Shown here: positions 9,387-17,315 of the stretch, one piece after another
Layout: every line of letters begins with the position of its first letter
How positions within the stretch are numbered: the first letter of the stretch is position 1
Assembly: GCA_963815355.1 (NCBI GenBank)
Contig: CAWFGJ010000008.1
Span: forward strand, 1 to 64,000
Direction of reading: 5' to 3'
DNA from: JAPUEK01 sp963815355
Lineage (GTDB): Bacteria > Pseudomonadota > Alphaproteobacteria > Rhodobacterales > Rhodobacteraceae
DNA length: 64,000 nt
Made by a program: the position numbers and the translations under genes
The notes under the pieces: generated by a model
The model's database searches: none
Told to the model about the DNA's origin: nothing
Seen by the model: the letters and a program-made list of their open reading frames with translations, nothing else

Positions 9387-9724
9387 ACGCCGTCTGGGGG
9401 TTTGGCCGGGGCTTTGGGGCAGCCGCCGCGGCACGGCAGCGGTCTGCGCCTTTGCGCCCATCGCTTGCGGTGCGGCAGGCGGCACGCCGTGAACCCGCCA
9501 CCGCGGCTTTGACGGTTTTTCCGGCGCTTTGCCCGCACGGGGGCACACCGCAAACAGGGCTTTGCGATCAATTTTCGGCCACGGTCTTTTGTAGCACCGA
9601 AACTGCCGCATTCGGCACATGCGCCACAGCGAACTGGCCGTAAAAACGGGTCTGACGCCCCGCGATGCGCGGAGGCTCTTGCACCGCTTCACACCCATTG
9701 AAACCGCCCAGCCTGGACACGACC
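9387..9724. other. Intergenic stretch upstream of the Rieske oxygenase
   Basis: About 340 GC-rich bases with short open frames on both strands but no conserved protein features. The part just before 9725 should hold the promoter of the oxygenase operon; no convincing promoter or riboswitch is recognised and the ribosome site before 9725 is weak. Confidence 0.4.
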
Positions 9725-10960
9725 ATGATCAGAGACGCTGACATCCTCTCGCTTCTTCTTGCCCGCAAACCCAACCACTCGCTGGACCGCGCGTTCTACA
9801 CTGATCCGGCGGTATTCGATGCCGACATGCGGACGCTGTACTACCGGGATTGGCTGATGGTTGCGGCCTCGGCCGAGATCCCCAAGACCGGGGCGTTCAT
9901 CAAACAAGAGGTGGGCGCCTATTCGGTGCTGATCGTGCGCGGTGCGGACGGTCTGGCGCGCGCCTTCCACAACTCTTGCCGCCACCGCGGCAGCCGCCTG
10001 TGTTCGGCCGACAAGGGGTCGAACCCAAAGCTGGTCTGCCCCTACCACCAATGGACCTATGAGCTGGACGGCAAGCTGCTGTATGCCCGCGACATGGGGG
10101 CCGATTTTGACGCAAGCCAGCACGGCCTGCGCCCGGTGCATTGCCGCGAAGACTCCGGTCTGATCTTTATCAGCCTTGCCGAGACCGCGCCCGATTTCGC
10201 CCAACTGGCCGCGCAGGTGAAATCCTATGTCGGGCCGCATGATCTGAAAAACACCAAGGTCGCCTACCAAAGCACGATCGTGGAAAACGGCAACTGGAAG
10301 CTGGTGCTGGAAAACAACCGTGAATGCTACCACTGCTCTGGCTCGCACCCGTCGCTGTGCCGGACCTTTAACGATGACCCCAATCTGGTGGGCGCCGATG
10401 ACAGCATGTCGTCCCCGGTGGGGGCCGCCCATGTGAAGCGCTGTGAGGACGCGGGCCTGCCGTCAAAATACGTGATCGACGCCAAGGAACAGTGGCGCTT
10501 TGTCCGCATCCCGTTTCTGGGCAATGCGGTCAGCTATACGATGGACGGCAAGGCGGCGGTGGCCAAGCGCGTCGGGGCGGTGCCGTTCGACGATGCGGGC
10601 ACCTGTCTGTTCTTCCACTATCCCAACACGTGGAACCATTTCCTGTCCGATCAGGGCCTGATCTTCAAAGTCATGCCGATCAACCCGACGCAGACGCAGG
10701 TCACCACCACGTGGCTGGTGCACAAGGACGCTGTTGAGGGGGTGGATTACGACCTGAACCGGCTGACCGAGGTGTGGATGCACACCAATGACGAAGACCG
10801 CCGCATCGTTGAGGAAAACCAAAAGGGCATCAACTCGCCCGCCTATACGCCGGGGCCCTATTCGCAAAATCAGGAAAGCGGCGTGATCCAGTTTGTGGAC
10901 TGGTATGCGGCCACGATGCTTGACCGCCTGTCCGGTCGGGCCAGCATGGCGGCGCGTTAA
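9725..10960 (+). CDS. Rieske non-heme iron oxygenase, alpha subunit (betaine-demethylase type)
   Basis: This 411-residue oxygenase has a Rieske [2Fe-2S] domain near the N-terminus, with CRHRGSRLC and LVCPYHQWTYELDGKLL giving the C-x-H and C-x2-H ligands. The C-terminal catalytic domain carries ENNRECYHCSGSHPSL, which has the two iron-binding histidines, and a late aspartate in IQFVDWY. Sequence style (DMGADF, CYHCSGSHP) is close to GbcA glycine-betaine demethylase and Stc2 stachydrine demethylase, so oxidative N-demethylation of a quaternary amine is the best guess. The next gene, four bases downstream, encodes the matching flavin/iron-sulfur reductase. Carnitine oxygenase is an alternative. 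The exact substrate is unproven. Confidence 0.85.
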   Translation: MIRDADILSLLLARKPNHSLDRAFYTDPAVFDADMRTLYYRDWLMVAASAEIPKTGAFIKQEVGAYSVLIVRGADGLARAFHNSCRHRGSRLCSADKGSNPKLVCPYHQWTYELDGKLLYARDMGADFDASQHGLRPVHCREDSGLIFISLAETAPDFAQLAAQVKSYVGPHDLKNTKVAYQSTIVENGNWKLVLENNRECYHCSGSHPSLCRTFNDDPNLVGADDSMSSPVGAAHVKRCEDAGLPSKYVIDAKEQWRFVRIPFLGNAVSYTMDGKAAVAKRVGAVPFDDAGTCLFFHYPNTWNHFLSDQGLIFKVMPINPTQTQVTTTWLVHKDAVEGVDYDLNRLTEVWMHTNDEDRRIVEENQKGINSPAYTPGPYSQNQESGVIQFVDWYAATMLDRLSGRASMAAR

Positions 10961-10963
10961 GCC

Positions 10964-12037
10964 ATGATCCCGATGCCCCGCGTTGATACGCCGATCTGGA
11001 CGGACGAAGAGCTGCTGGAATGTGTGATGCTCATTCCAGAGGCGCCGGATGTGGTGACCTTTTCCTTTCGGCCCCCGTCGGGTGCGACCTTTGTGTTTCG
11101 CGCGGGGCAGTTTGTTACACTGGATCTGCCGGTGCCGGGGGGGAATGTGCAGCGCACGTTCACGATCTCGTCCTCGCCGCTGACCTCGGCCTATATCACC
11201 GTCACGACCAAGGTGCAGCCGGGCAGCATCGGCACGCGCTGGATGCATGACCATCTGCGGCCGGGGATGCGGATCAAGGCCTACGGCCCGTCGGGGTTGT
11301 TCCACCTGCCCCGCCAGCCCGATGGCAAATACCTGCTGATTTCGGCCGGGTCGGGGGTGACGCCGATGATGTCGATGGCCACCACGCTGTTTGAGCGCGG
11401 CGAGAACCCCGACATCTGCTTCATCCAATGCGCCCGCCGCCCGGTCGATCTGATCTTTCGCAAGCGGCTGGAATACATGGCCAGCCGCATCACCGGGCTA
11501 CAGTTGCATTTCGTCGTCAAATCCAGTGAGCCCTATGAGGTCTGGACCGGATATCGCGGCCAGTTCAACCAGTTGATGCTGGGCCTGATGTGCGGCGATT
11601 ATCTGGACCGCGACGTCTATTGTTGCGGCCCGGAAGGCTTCATGACCTCGGTCCGCGAGATCTTGCGCTCGCTTGGCTATGACATGGACCGCTACAGTCA
11701 GGAAACCTTTGCCGCCCCCGCGCAGGACGTGTCCGAGTTCAAGGAGTTCGACGATCTGGTGCCCAGCGAGGTGGCCAGCGCCGAGATCGTCTTTGGCCGC
11801 TCTGGCGTCAGCGTTCAGTGCAATGAGACCGACACCGTCTTGCGGGTGGCCAAAGCCTCGGCGCTGACGATTCCCTCGGGCTGCACCTTTGGCGTGTGCG
11901 GCACCTGCAAGGTGCGCAAGACGGCCGGGGCTGTGCATATGGTCCATAACGGCGGCATCAGCGAAGACGACATTGCCGAGGGGTTCATCCTCGCCTGCTG
12001 TTCCACGCCGATTGGCCGGGTCGAAATCGACGCCTAA
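10964..12037 (+). CDS. Hybrid flavin/2Fe-2S reductase partner of the Rieske oxygenase (GbcB type)
   Basis: The 357-residue reductase has an FAD-binding barrel (about residues 15-110, with RTFTISSSPL as the flavin motif), an NAD(P) domain (LISAGSGVTPMMSM and CCGPEGFMTSVREIL) and a C-terminal plant-type [2Fe-2S] ferredoxin domain (CTFGVCGTCKVRK with a distal cysteine in ILACCSTP). It would pass electrons from NAD(P)H to the oxygenase encoded just upstream. The start at 10964 lies four bases after the oxygenase stop, so the two form one operon. The domain order is as in GbcB and carnitine-oxygenase reductases, supporting a quaternary-amine demethylase system. Confidence 0.88.
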   Translation: MIPMPRVDTPIWTDEELLECVMLIPEAPDVVTFSFRPPSGATFVFRAGQFVTLDLPVPGGNVQRTFTISSSPLTSAYITVTTKVQPGSIGTRWMHDHLRPGMRIKAYGPSGLFHLPRQPDGKYLLISAGSGVTPMMSMATTLFERGENPDICFIQCARRPVDLIFRKRLEYMASRITGLQLHFVVKSSEPYEVWTGYRGQFNQLMLGLMCGDYLDRDVYCCGPEGFMTSVREILRSLGYDMDRYSQETFAAPAQDVSEFKEFDDLVPSEVASAEIVFGRSGVSVQCNETDTVLRVAKASALTIPSGCTFGVCGTCKVRKTAGAVHMVHNGGISEDDIAEGFILACCSTPIGRVEIDA

Positions 12038-12049
12038 GTGGGAAAATCG

Positions 12050-12077
12050 CCAAGGGTTGATCCATATCAACCCTTGG
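12050..12077. promoter_or_regulatory. FNR-type box inside a 28-base perfect palindrome
   Basis: TTGATCCATATCAA at 12057-12070 matches the FNR/FnrL consensus TTGAT-N4-ATCAA exactly. The symmetry extends outward to 12-base perfect arms (12050-12061 and 12066-12077). It lies 13 bases after the reductase stop and about 50 bases before the next start, so it could be both an oxygen-responsive control site for the gene at 12129 and a stem-loop in the reductase mRNA. Confidence 0.7.
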
Positions 12078-12128
12078 GCGGCGGGGCTGTGGTTAAAGGG
12101 CGATGCTATCATATCCGAAAAGGAGAAT

Positions 12129-12869
12129 ATGATGAATCGTTTACTGACCACCGCCTTGGCTTTGTCGCTTGCCGCTTCAACTGCGCTTTCCACGGGATTT
12201 GTCGGCTCGGCCCTTGCCGGGCCTGTTGCCGATTTTGAGGCCGCTTATGACGGGGCCTATGCCAGCTACCGCACGGCGCTTTTTGCAACCAATTCCGGCG
12301 ATGCGGCCAAATCCGTCGGCGCCCTTACCCAGTTGGACGCCGGATGGGCCGCGCTGATGGCGCAATACCGCGCCAGCCCCCCGCCGCAGTATGAGGCCGA
12401 TCCGATGTGGGATGCCTCTGCACAGGAGGTGACGGACCATGTCGAAGCCGCCAAAGCTCAGGTGGCCGCCGGGGAATTGCCCAAGGCACATGAAACGCTG
12501 GAGGGCATCCGCGAGGTGCTGGGTTCCCTGCACGCCCGCAATGGGGTTGAAACCTTCTCTGACCGGATGAACGCCTATCACGCCGAGATGGAAGTGATCC
12601 TGGGCATGGACGCCTCGGCCATGGATGCGGCAGCCAAGCAAAGCCTGCTGGAGCACGCCGCCGTTCTGGCCTATCTGGCCAAGGATGCGCTGGACGCCCC
12701 ACCCGCAGCCGCTGCGGGCAATGCCGAGTATGAGGCGCTGGCCAAAGCGGTGCAGGGCTCGGTTGACCAATTCCTGACCGCCGCGCGGTCGGGCGATGAG
12801 GCCGCGCTGAAGGCCGCGTTGGGGGGGCTCAAAGTGCCCTACTCCAAACTGTTCCTGAAGTTCGGCTAA
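12129..12869 (+). CDS. Secreted helical protein of unknown function
   Basis: I do not recognise this family. The 246-residue product starts with a clear signal peptide (LLTTALALSLAASTALSTGF, cleavage after SALA) and continues as an alanine-rich, almost certainly all-helical protein with no CxxCH haem motif. A histidine/acidic segment (MNAYHAEMEVILGMDA) and the C-terminal KVPYSKLFLKFG are the most distinctive parts. ATG at 12129 and 12132 are both possible behind AGGAG at 12121-12125. The FNR-type palindrome upstream suggests expression under low oxygen, which could fit a periplasmic redox, metal or haem-handling role. It is convergent with the hydantoinase gene, with a shared hairpin between them. 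Confidence 0.7.
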   Translation: MMNRLLTTALALSLAASTALSTGFVGSALAGPVADFEAAYDGAYASYRTALFATNSGDAAKSVGALTQLDAGWAALMAQYRASPPPQYEADPMWDASAQEVTDHVEAAKAQVAAGELPKAHETLEGIREVLGSLHARNGVETFSDRMNAYHAEMEVILGMDASAMDAAAKQSLLEHAAVLAYLAKDALDAPPAAAAGNAEYEALAKAVQGSVDQFLTAARSGDEAALKAALGGLKVPYSKLFLKFG

Positions 12870-12879
12870 GGTTTCGGAC

Positions 12880-12899
12880 GGGGGCGCGCCTGCGCCCCC
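12880..12899. terminator. Hairpin between convergent genes
   Basis: GGGGGCGC (12880-12887) pairs with GCGCCCCC (12892-12899) across a four-base loop. It sits between two converging genes and can serve both directions, although no clear T-run follows. Confidence 0.5.
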
Positions 12900-12905
12900 T
12901 GCCCT

Positions 12906-14342
12906 TTACGTCGGATAGTCCAGTTCTGCCGCCGCCGGATCGGGCCGGGGCTGCATGGCGGCACTGCGCGCCATGACCACCCGCTGACCGCGACCGGGGG
13001 TGGCGGCCATCTGACCCGCCTCAAGGATCACCGCCCCGCGCGACAGCACCGTTTCCGGCCAGCCCACCACCGTCCGCCCGGCAAAGGGATTATAGCCGGT
13101 CGCGTCATGCAGATCATCGGCGGCAAAGGTCACGGATTTGTCCGGGTTCCAGATCGCGATATCGGCATCAGCACCGGGGGCGATGTGGCCCTTGCCCTGC
13201 AACCCGAACAGCTCTGCAGGGGCGGTCGCGGTCAGTTCGACAAACTTCTGCACGCCCAGACGGCCCTTGGTGACCATCGCATCAAACATCAGCGGCAAGC
13301 GCGTCTCCAACCCCGGCATGCCATTGGCCATGCGGTTAAAGGGCGCGTCTAACCCGTGGGCAAACTTTCCCGACGCATCAAGGCGGTAAGGCGCATGGTC
13401 CGAAGAGATCACCTGCAAGACCCCGTCTGCCAGCCCTTCCCACAGCGCGGCCTGATCATCGGCTTCGCGCTGGGGCGGGCTACAGATCAGACCCGCTGGT
13501 GCCACGCCGGGCTGGTTCATCTGGTCCCGCGTCATGAACAGATAATGCGGGCAGGTCTCGGCCACCACCGGCACCCCGCGCGCCTGTGCCTCGCGCACGA
13601 TCTGCACCCCTTCGCGGGTCGAGATGTGGAACAGCATGATCGGCTGCCCCGTAAATTCCGAGAACAGACACATGCGGTGCAACGCCTCAATCTCGGCCAT
13701 GCGCGGGTGCGACATCGGGTGAAACCGCGGGGCGCTGCGGCCGCTGTCCAGCAAACGGCGGGTCATCCAACGGATCAACCCATCATTTTCCGCGTGAAAA
13801 CATACCAGAGCGCCGTGGTCGCGCGCGGACCACAGCACGTCAAGGATCGCCTCATCAGCCAGCCGCACTTTATCATAGGTGGTAAATATCTTGACCGAAC
13901 GGTGCCCCTCGTCCATCAGTTCCGGCAGGTCTTTGGTCAGGTTATCGCCCGACACATCCGCCACGATCATGTGAAACGCGTGGTCAATCAGCGCGCCCTT
14001 TGCGGCCAGTGCGGAATAATCATCGACCACGTTGCGCAGGCGTTTACCGGGGTGCTGGGCGGCAAAGGACACCAGAGTCGTCGTGCCGCCGTGCAGGGCC
14101 GACCGTGTGGCGCTTTCGAACGTGTCCGCGTTCATCAACCCCGCGCCCGAGATTTGCTCCACATGGCAATGCGTGTCGACCCCGCCCGGCAAAACCAGCC
14201 GCCCGCGCGCGTCGATCTGGCGCGTGGCGGGGCCAAGGTCCGTGCCGACAGCCACCACCTTGCCGCCCGAAATGGCCACATCGGCGCGGCGGGTTTGCGT
14301 CGCGGTGACCACCAGACCCCCTTCGATCAACACGTCATGCAT
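12906..14342 (-). CDS. Dihydropyrimidinase/hydantoinase-type cyclic amidohydrolase
   Basis: This 478-residue enzyme is a cyclic amidohydrolase. It shows the metal-binding DTHCHVEQ near residue 60, the carboxylated-lysine segment SVKIFTTYDK, histidines in VCFHAEN and LFHISTREG, and the aspartate in SSDHAPY. All metal ligands appear present, so it should be active in hydrolysing a five- or six-membered cyclic ureide or imide. The start at 14342 (MHDVLIEGG) has AGGAGA seven bases upstream; the longer upstream frame runs into the divergent promoter. It is transcribed away from the GntR gene at 14485 and shares its regulatory region. An Asp/Glu/hydantoin racemase is encoded later in the divergent operon, which fits hydantoin-like chemistry. 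The true substrate is unknown. Confidence 0.87.
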   Translation of the reverse strand: MHDVLIEGGLVVTATQTRRADVAISGGKVVAVGTDLGPATRQIDARGRLVLPGGVDTHCHVEQISGAGLMNADTFESATRSALHGGTTTLVSFAAQHPGKRLRNVVDDYSALAAKGALIDHAFHMIVADVSGDNLTKDLPELMDEGHRSVKIFTTYDKVRLADEAILDVLWSARDHGALVCFHAENDGLIRWMTRRLLDSGRSAPRFHPMSHPRMAEIEALHRMCLFSEFTGQPIMLFHISTREGVQIVREAQARGVPVVAETCPHYLFMTRDQMNQPGVAPAGLICSPPQREADDQAALWEGLADGVLQVISSDHAPYRLDASGKFAHGLDAPFNRMANGMPGLETRLPLMFDAMVTKGRLGVQKFVELTATAPAELFGLQGKGHIAPGADADIAIWNPDKSVTFAADDLHDATGYNPFAGRTVVGWPETVLSRGAVILEAGQMAATPGRGQRVVMARSAAMQPRPDPAAAELDYPT

Positions 14343-14390
14343 TGGCGTTCTCCTGTCGGGCGGTCGATTTGCTTGCTTATGGATACCCAA

Positions 14391-14398
14391 TGTATACA
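14391..14398. promoter_or_regulatory. Candidate GntR operator in the hydantoinase/regulator promoter
   Basis: A perfect TGTATACA palindrome lies midway between the diverging hydantoinase and GntR starts. The same GTGTATAC core recurs at 15199-15205, upstream of the VOC gene. Short palindromes of this type are common targets of FCD-class GntR proteins. Assignment to this regulator is inferred from position. Confidence 0.45.
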
Positions 14399-14484
14399 CT
14401 CCGCAGCAAGGGTCAACATTTCCCGGTTTATCCGACCGGGCTTGAATAGTAGTCTGACAGTAACTGACAAACAAAGGAACGAAC

Positions 14485-15141
14485 ATGAGCCGGGACCAGA
14501 CCAATGCGCCGACCTTGGGCCAATCGGTTCACGATCGCCTGCGCGGCATGATCCTGGCGGGCGACTTGCCGTCAGGCACACCGCTGCAGGAAAAGATCTT
14601 TGCCGAGAAATTGGGCGTCTCCCGCACCCCGGTGCGCGAGGCGGTGGCCAAATTGGCCAGCGAGGGGCTGGTCACCCGCACCAGCGGCGGGGTGCCGACG
14701 GTTAGCCGCATCTCTATCGCGGAAATCATGGAAATTCTGCATGTTCGCAGGCTGTTAGAAAGCGAAACCGCCCGTCAGGCGGCCAGCGTCAATTCCCCGC
14801 CAGAGCCGTTCCTGGCCCTGCGCGCCCGGCTGGTCCAGTATTTGCAGGGCGAACGCCCCGGCGTGGCGGAATATGCGCAGTTTGACGAAGACCTGCACGC
14901 GCTGATCGCGCATACGGCCGGATCAAACCTGCTGACCGAATTGGTCAAGGGGCTCAAGCTCAAGACGCGGATCTTTGACAAAGGCTCTATCCCTGAGCGA
15001 TTCGAACCGGGCTGCCACGAACATATTGAGATCATTGACGCCATCCTTGCCCGCGATCCGGACCGCGCCGAGGCTGCCATGCGCGCCCATATCGAAAACG
15101 CGCGTTCTGCGATCCTGAGCCACCTCTACCGCCTGTTCTGA
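14485..15141 (+). CDS. GntR-family (FCD domain) transcriptional regulator
   Basis: A 218-residue regulator with an N-terminal winged helix (LGQSVHDRLRGMILAGDLP through the recognition helix VSRTPVREAVAKLASEGLV, residues 10-65). An all-helical FCD effector domain follows. The FCD metal or ligand residues are visible as DEDLHALIAHTAG, HEHIEIIDAI and MRAHIENA. It sits between the hydantoinase and the transporter operon and probably represses or activates both in response to the imported compound or a breakdown product. The ribosome site AAAGGAACGAAC precedes the ATG. TGTATAC-type palindromes flank the gene. Confidence 0.9.
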   Translation: MSRDQTNAPTLGQSVHDRLRGMILAGDLPSGTPLQEKIFAEKLGVSRTPVREAVAKLASEGLVTRTSGGVPTVSRISIAEIMEILHVRRLLESETARQAASVNSPPEPFLALRARLVQYLQGERPGVAEYAQFDEDLHALIAHTAGSNLLTELVKGLKLKTRIFDKGSIPERFEPGCHEHIEIIDAILARDPDRAEAAMRAHIENARSAILSHLYRLF

Positions 15142-15197
15142 CGCCACCCCCCTTGCCGCGGGCAAATCCGCGATGAGCCGTTGACTCGAAATTCTTT

Positions 15198-15206
15198 GTG
15201 TATACC
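15198..15206. promoter_or_regulatory. Second candidate GntR operator, upstream of the VOC/transport operon
   Basis: GTGTATACC shares the GTATAC core of the site at 14391-14398 and lies about 45 bases before the VOC gene start, where an operator controlling the transport operon would be expected. Confidence 0.35.
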
Positions 15207-15249
15207 GTGTGGATGGAATCGAAATACCAAGCCGACCACGGGGGCCCCA

Positions 15250-15642
15250 ATGGATACCGCTTCAACCACCCGGCCAGAGGGCCCGACCCTTGGCATCACC
15301 TTTTTGTATTACCGCGACCTGCCCCGCGCGACCGCCTTCTATGAGCGGGTCTTGGGCTTTACGCTGGCGATTGATCAGGGCTGGTCGAAAATCTACCGCA
15401 TGACCGGGGCCGCCCATATCGGGCTGGTCGATGAGACCAAAGGCATGCACCGCGCGGCCGACACCAAGCCCGTGCAAATTTGCATCCGCGTGCCCGATGT
15501 CGACGCGTGGCACGCCTGGGTTGCCACGCAAGACGTGGACGGCTTGGGCGCGACCAGCAGCAGTGCCGCGCTTAAGATCCGCGCCTTCGTGTTCAACGAC
15601 CCCGAAGGCTATCAGATCGAAGTGCAATCCGCCCTCGACTGA
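15250..15642 (+). CDS. VOC-family protein of the hydantoinase/transport cluster
   Basis: A 130-residue single-module vicinal-oxygen-chelate protein. It contains ITFLYYRDLPRATAFYERVL, the helix after the first strand, and ends with FNDPEGYQIEVQSA, the classic last strand with the glutamate ligand. The first metal-ligand position seems to be replaced (TFLY in place of a histidine or glutamine), so catalysis with a bound metal is uncertain. ATG at 15250 is chosen; an in-frame TTG lies 69 bases earlier and overlaps the candidate operator. It is the first gene of the operon and precedes the binding protein by 58 bases. It may bind or isomerise the imported compound. Confidence 0.8.
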   Translation: MDTASTTRPEGPTLGITFLYYRDLPRATAFYERVLGFTLAIDQGWSKIYRMTGAAHIGLVDETKGMHRAADTKPVQICIRVPDVDAWHAWVATQDVDGLGATSSSAALKIRAFVFNDPEGYQIEVQSALD

Positions 15643-15700
15643 TCCCCCCATAACCAAGACGGCGAAGGCCGCAATTTCAACGCAACAAGGAGAACCGAAA

Positions 15701-17248
15701 ATGATGATGCGCCACCTTTTGACCTCTGCCGTCTTCGCGATGGCCCTGCCTTTGGCCACCGTGGCCGAAGCCAAGGATGTGACGATCGGCCTGACCTCGG
15801 ACGCGACCATTCTGGACCCGCAGGCCGGCGAAGAGCTGTCCTCTAACATCATGTTCTATCACATTTATGACCCGCTGGTGCGCCGTGATGCCGATATGCA
15901 GTTCGGTCCCGGTCTTGCAGAAAGCTGGACGCAAAAGGACGCCACCACCTGGCTGTTCAAGCTGCGCGAGGGCGTCAAGTTCCACAATGGCGAGACGCTG
16001 AAGGCCTCGGACGTGGTGTTCACGATGGAGCGTCTGAAGGGCTCTGTCATGTCGAACCTGTCGGCCAACATCGCCTCGGCCACCGCCATTGATGACCTGA
16101 CGGTCGAAATCACCACCCCCGGCCCCTATGCCGCCCTGCCGAACGATCTGGCCGCAATCCTGATCCTGAATGAGGCCTATGTGAAGGCCGTCGGCGATAC
16201 CGAGCTTGGCCTGAAGCCGATGGGCACCGGGCCTTACATGCTGACGGAATGGGTCAAGGAAGACCACATCACGCTGGCGGCCTTCCCGGACTACTACGCA
16301 GGGGCCGCCAAGATCGACACCGTGGTGTTCCGCCCGATCACCAACCCCGCAACCCGCACCGCCGCCCTGCTGACCGGCGAGTTGGATCTGGTGCAGGATC
16401 TGGCCGTGCGTGACGTGGACCGCGCCAAGTCTGAACCGGGTGTGACCGTGCTGACCCAGCCCAGCCTTCTGAACATTCTGCTGGCGATGGACGTGCGCGC
16501 GAAAAGCCCGACCATTGATCTGGAGACAAACCCGATGACCGATCACCGCGTCCGCGAGGCGATTGCGCGGGCGATTGATGTGGCCACCATCGACAAGGTG
16601 ATCATGAACGGGCTGGCGACCGCTTCGGCGCAATATGTGCCGGCCTCGCACGTGGGCTTTGTCGAGGGCGCGGATTTCCACGCGATGTATCCGTTCGATG
16701 TGGCCCGCGCCAAAGAGCTGATGGCCGAGGCAGGCTATGCCGACGGCTTCAAGATGACGCTGGACGCGACCAACAACCGCTATGTGAATGACGCGCAGAT
16801 CGCACAGGCGCTGACCTCGATGCTGGCGCAGATCGGCATTGATCTGCAGCTGAACATGATGCCCAAGTCGAATTTCTGGGGCTATATCCGGGTGCCGTCG
16901 GACAATTCCAGCTTCATCATGTCAGGTTGGGACGTGCCGTCAGGGGATGCGGGTTCCATGTACAACGCGCTGTTCTACAGCCGCGACAAAAAGCCGGGCT
17001 ACGGCGAGGTCAACCGCACCAGCTATTCCAACGCCGAGGTGGACGCCCTGCTGGACAAAGCGGATTCGACCGCCAACATGGATGAACGCGACGCCTTCCT
17101 GCAGGACGCGACCAAGCTCTTGATGGCCGATATCCCGGTGATCCCGGTACATTATGAGCAAGACATCTACGCCGTCCATGACGGGATCACCTTCACGCCG
17201 CGCACCGACAAGTTCATCTGGGCCTATGAGATGGATGTGGCTGAATAA
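15701..17248 (+). CDS. Family-5 (dipeptide/oligopeptide-type) ABC substrate-binding protein
   Basis: This 515-residue periplasmic protein has a signal peptide (MMMRHLLTSAVFAMALPLAT, cleaved near VAEA) and the family-5 solute-binding fold. Visible motifs are YDPLVRRDADMQFGPGLAES, WLFKLREGVKFHNGETLKAS, the FTMERL helix and the C-terminal LLMADIPVIPVHYEQDIYAV. It captures the substrate for the permease genes downstream. AAGGAG lies eight bases before the first ATG. A strong hairpin with a T-run follows the gene, so the binding protein is probably made in excess over the membrane parts. Family-5 proteins carry peptides, opines, nickel or heterocycles; the operon context favours a small nitrogen compound. 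Confidence 0.9.
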   Translation: MMMRHLLTSAVFAMALPLATVAEAKDVTIGLTSDATILDPQAGEELSSNIMFYHIYDPLVRRDADMQFGPGLAESWTQKDATTWLFKLREGVKFHNGETLKASDVVFTMERLKGSVMSNLSANIASATAIDDLTVEITTPGPYAALPNDLAAILILNEAYVKAVGDTELGLKPMGTGPYMLTEWVKEDHITLAAFPDYYAGAAKIDTVVFRPITNPATRTAALLTGELDLVQDLAVRDVDRAKSEPGVTVLTQPSLLNILLAMDVRAKSPTIDLETNPMTDHRVREAIARAIDVATIDKVIMNGLATASAQYVPASHVGFVEGADFHAMYPFDVARAKELMAEAGYADGFKMTLDATNNRYVNDAQIAQALTSMLAQIGIDLQLNMMPKSNFWGYIRVPSDNSSFIMSGWDVPSGDAGSMYNALFYSRDKKPGYGEVNRTSYSNAEVDALLDKADSTANMDERDAFLQDATKLLMADIPVIPVHYEQDIYAVHDGITFTPRTDKFIWAYEMDVAE

Positions 17249-17261
17249 TCAGCCCTAATCC

Positions 17262-17296
17262 GCGCGGCGCCCCCCAAACCGGGGCGCCGCGCTTTT
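17262..17296 (+). terminator. Intra-operon attenuating terminator
   Basis: A 12-base perfect stem (17262-17273 with 17281-17292), a seven-base loop and TTTT at 17293-17296 form a textbook intrinsic terminator between the binding-protein and permease genes. Partial read-through would set their stoichiometry. Confidence 0.8.
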
Positions 17297-17315
17297 CAAT
17301 TCCGAAAGGCCGCAG

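Noticed and set aside
15431..15700. Upstream in-frame extension of the exported binding protein
   Set aside because: The extension overlaps the VOC gene; the signal peptide and ribosome site place the start at 15701.
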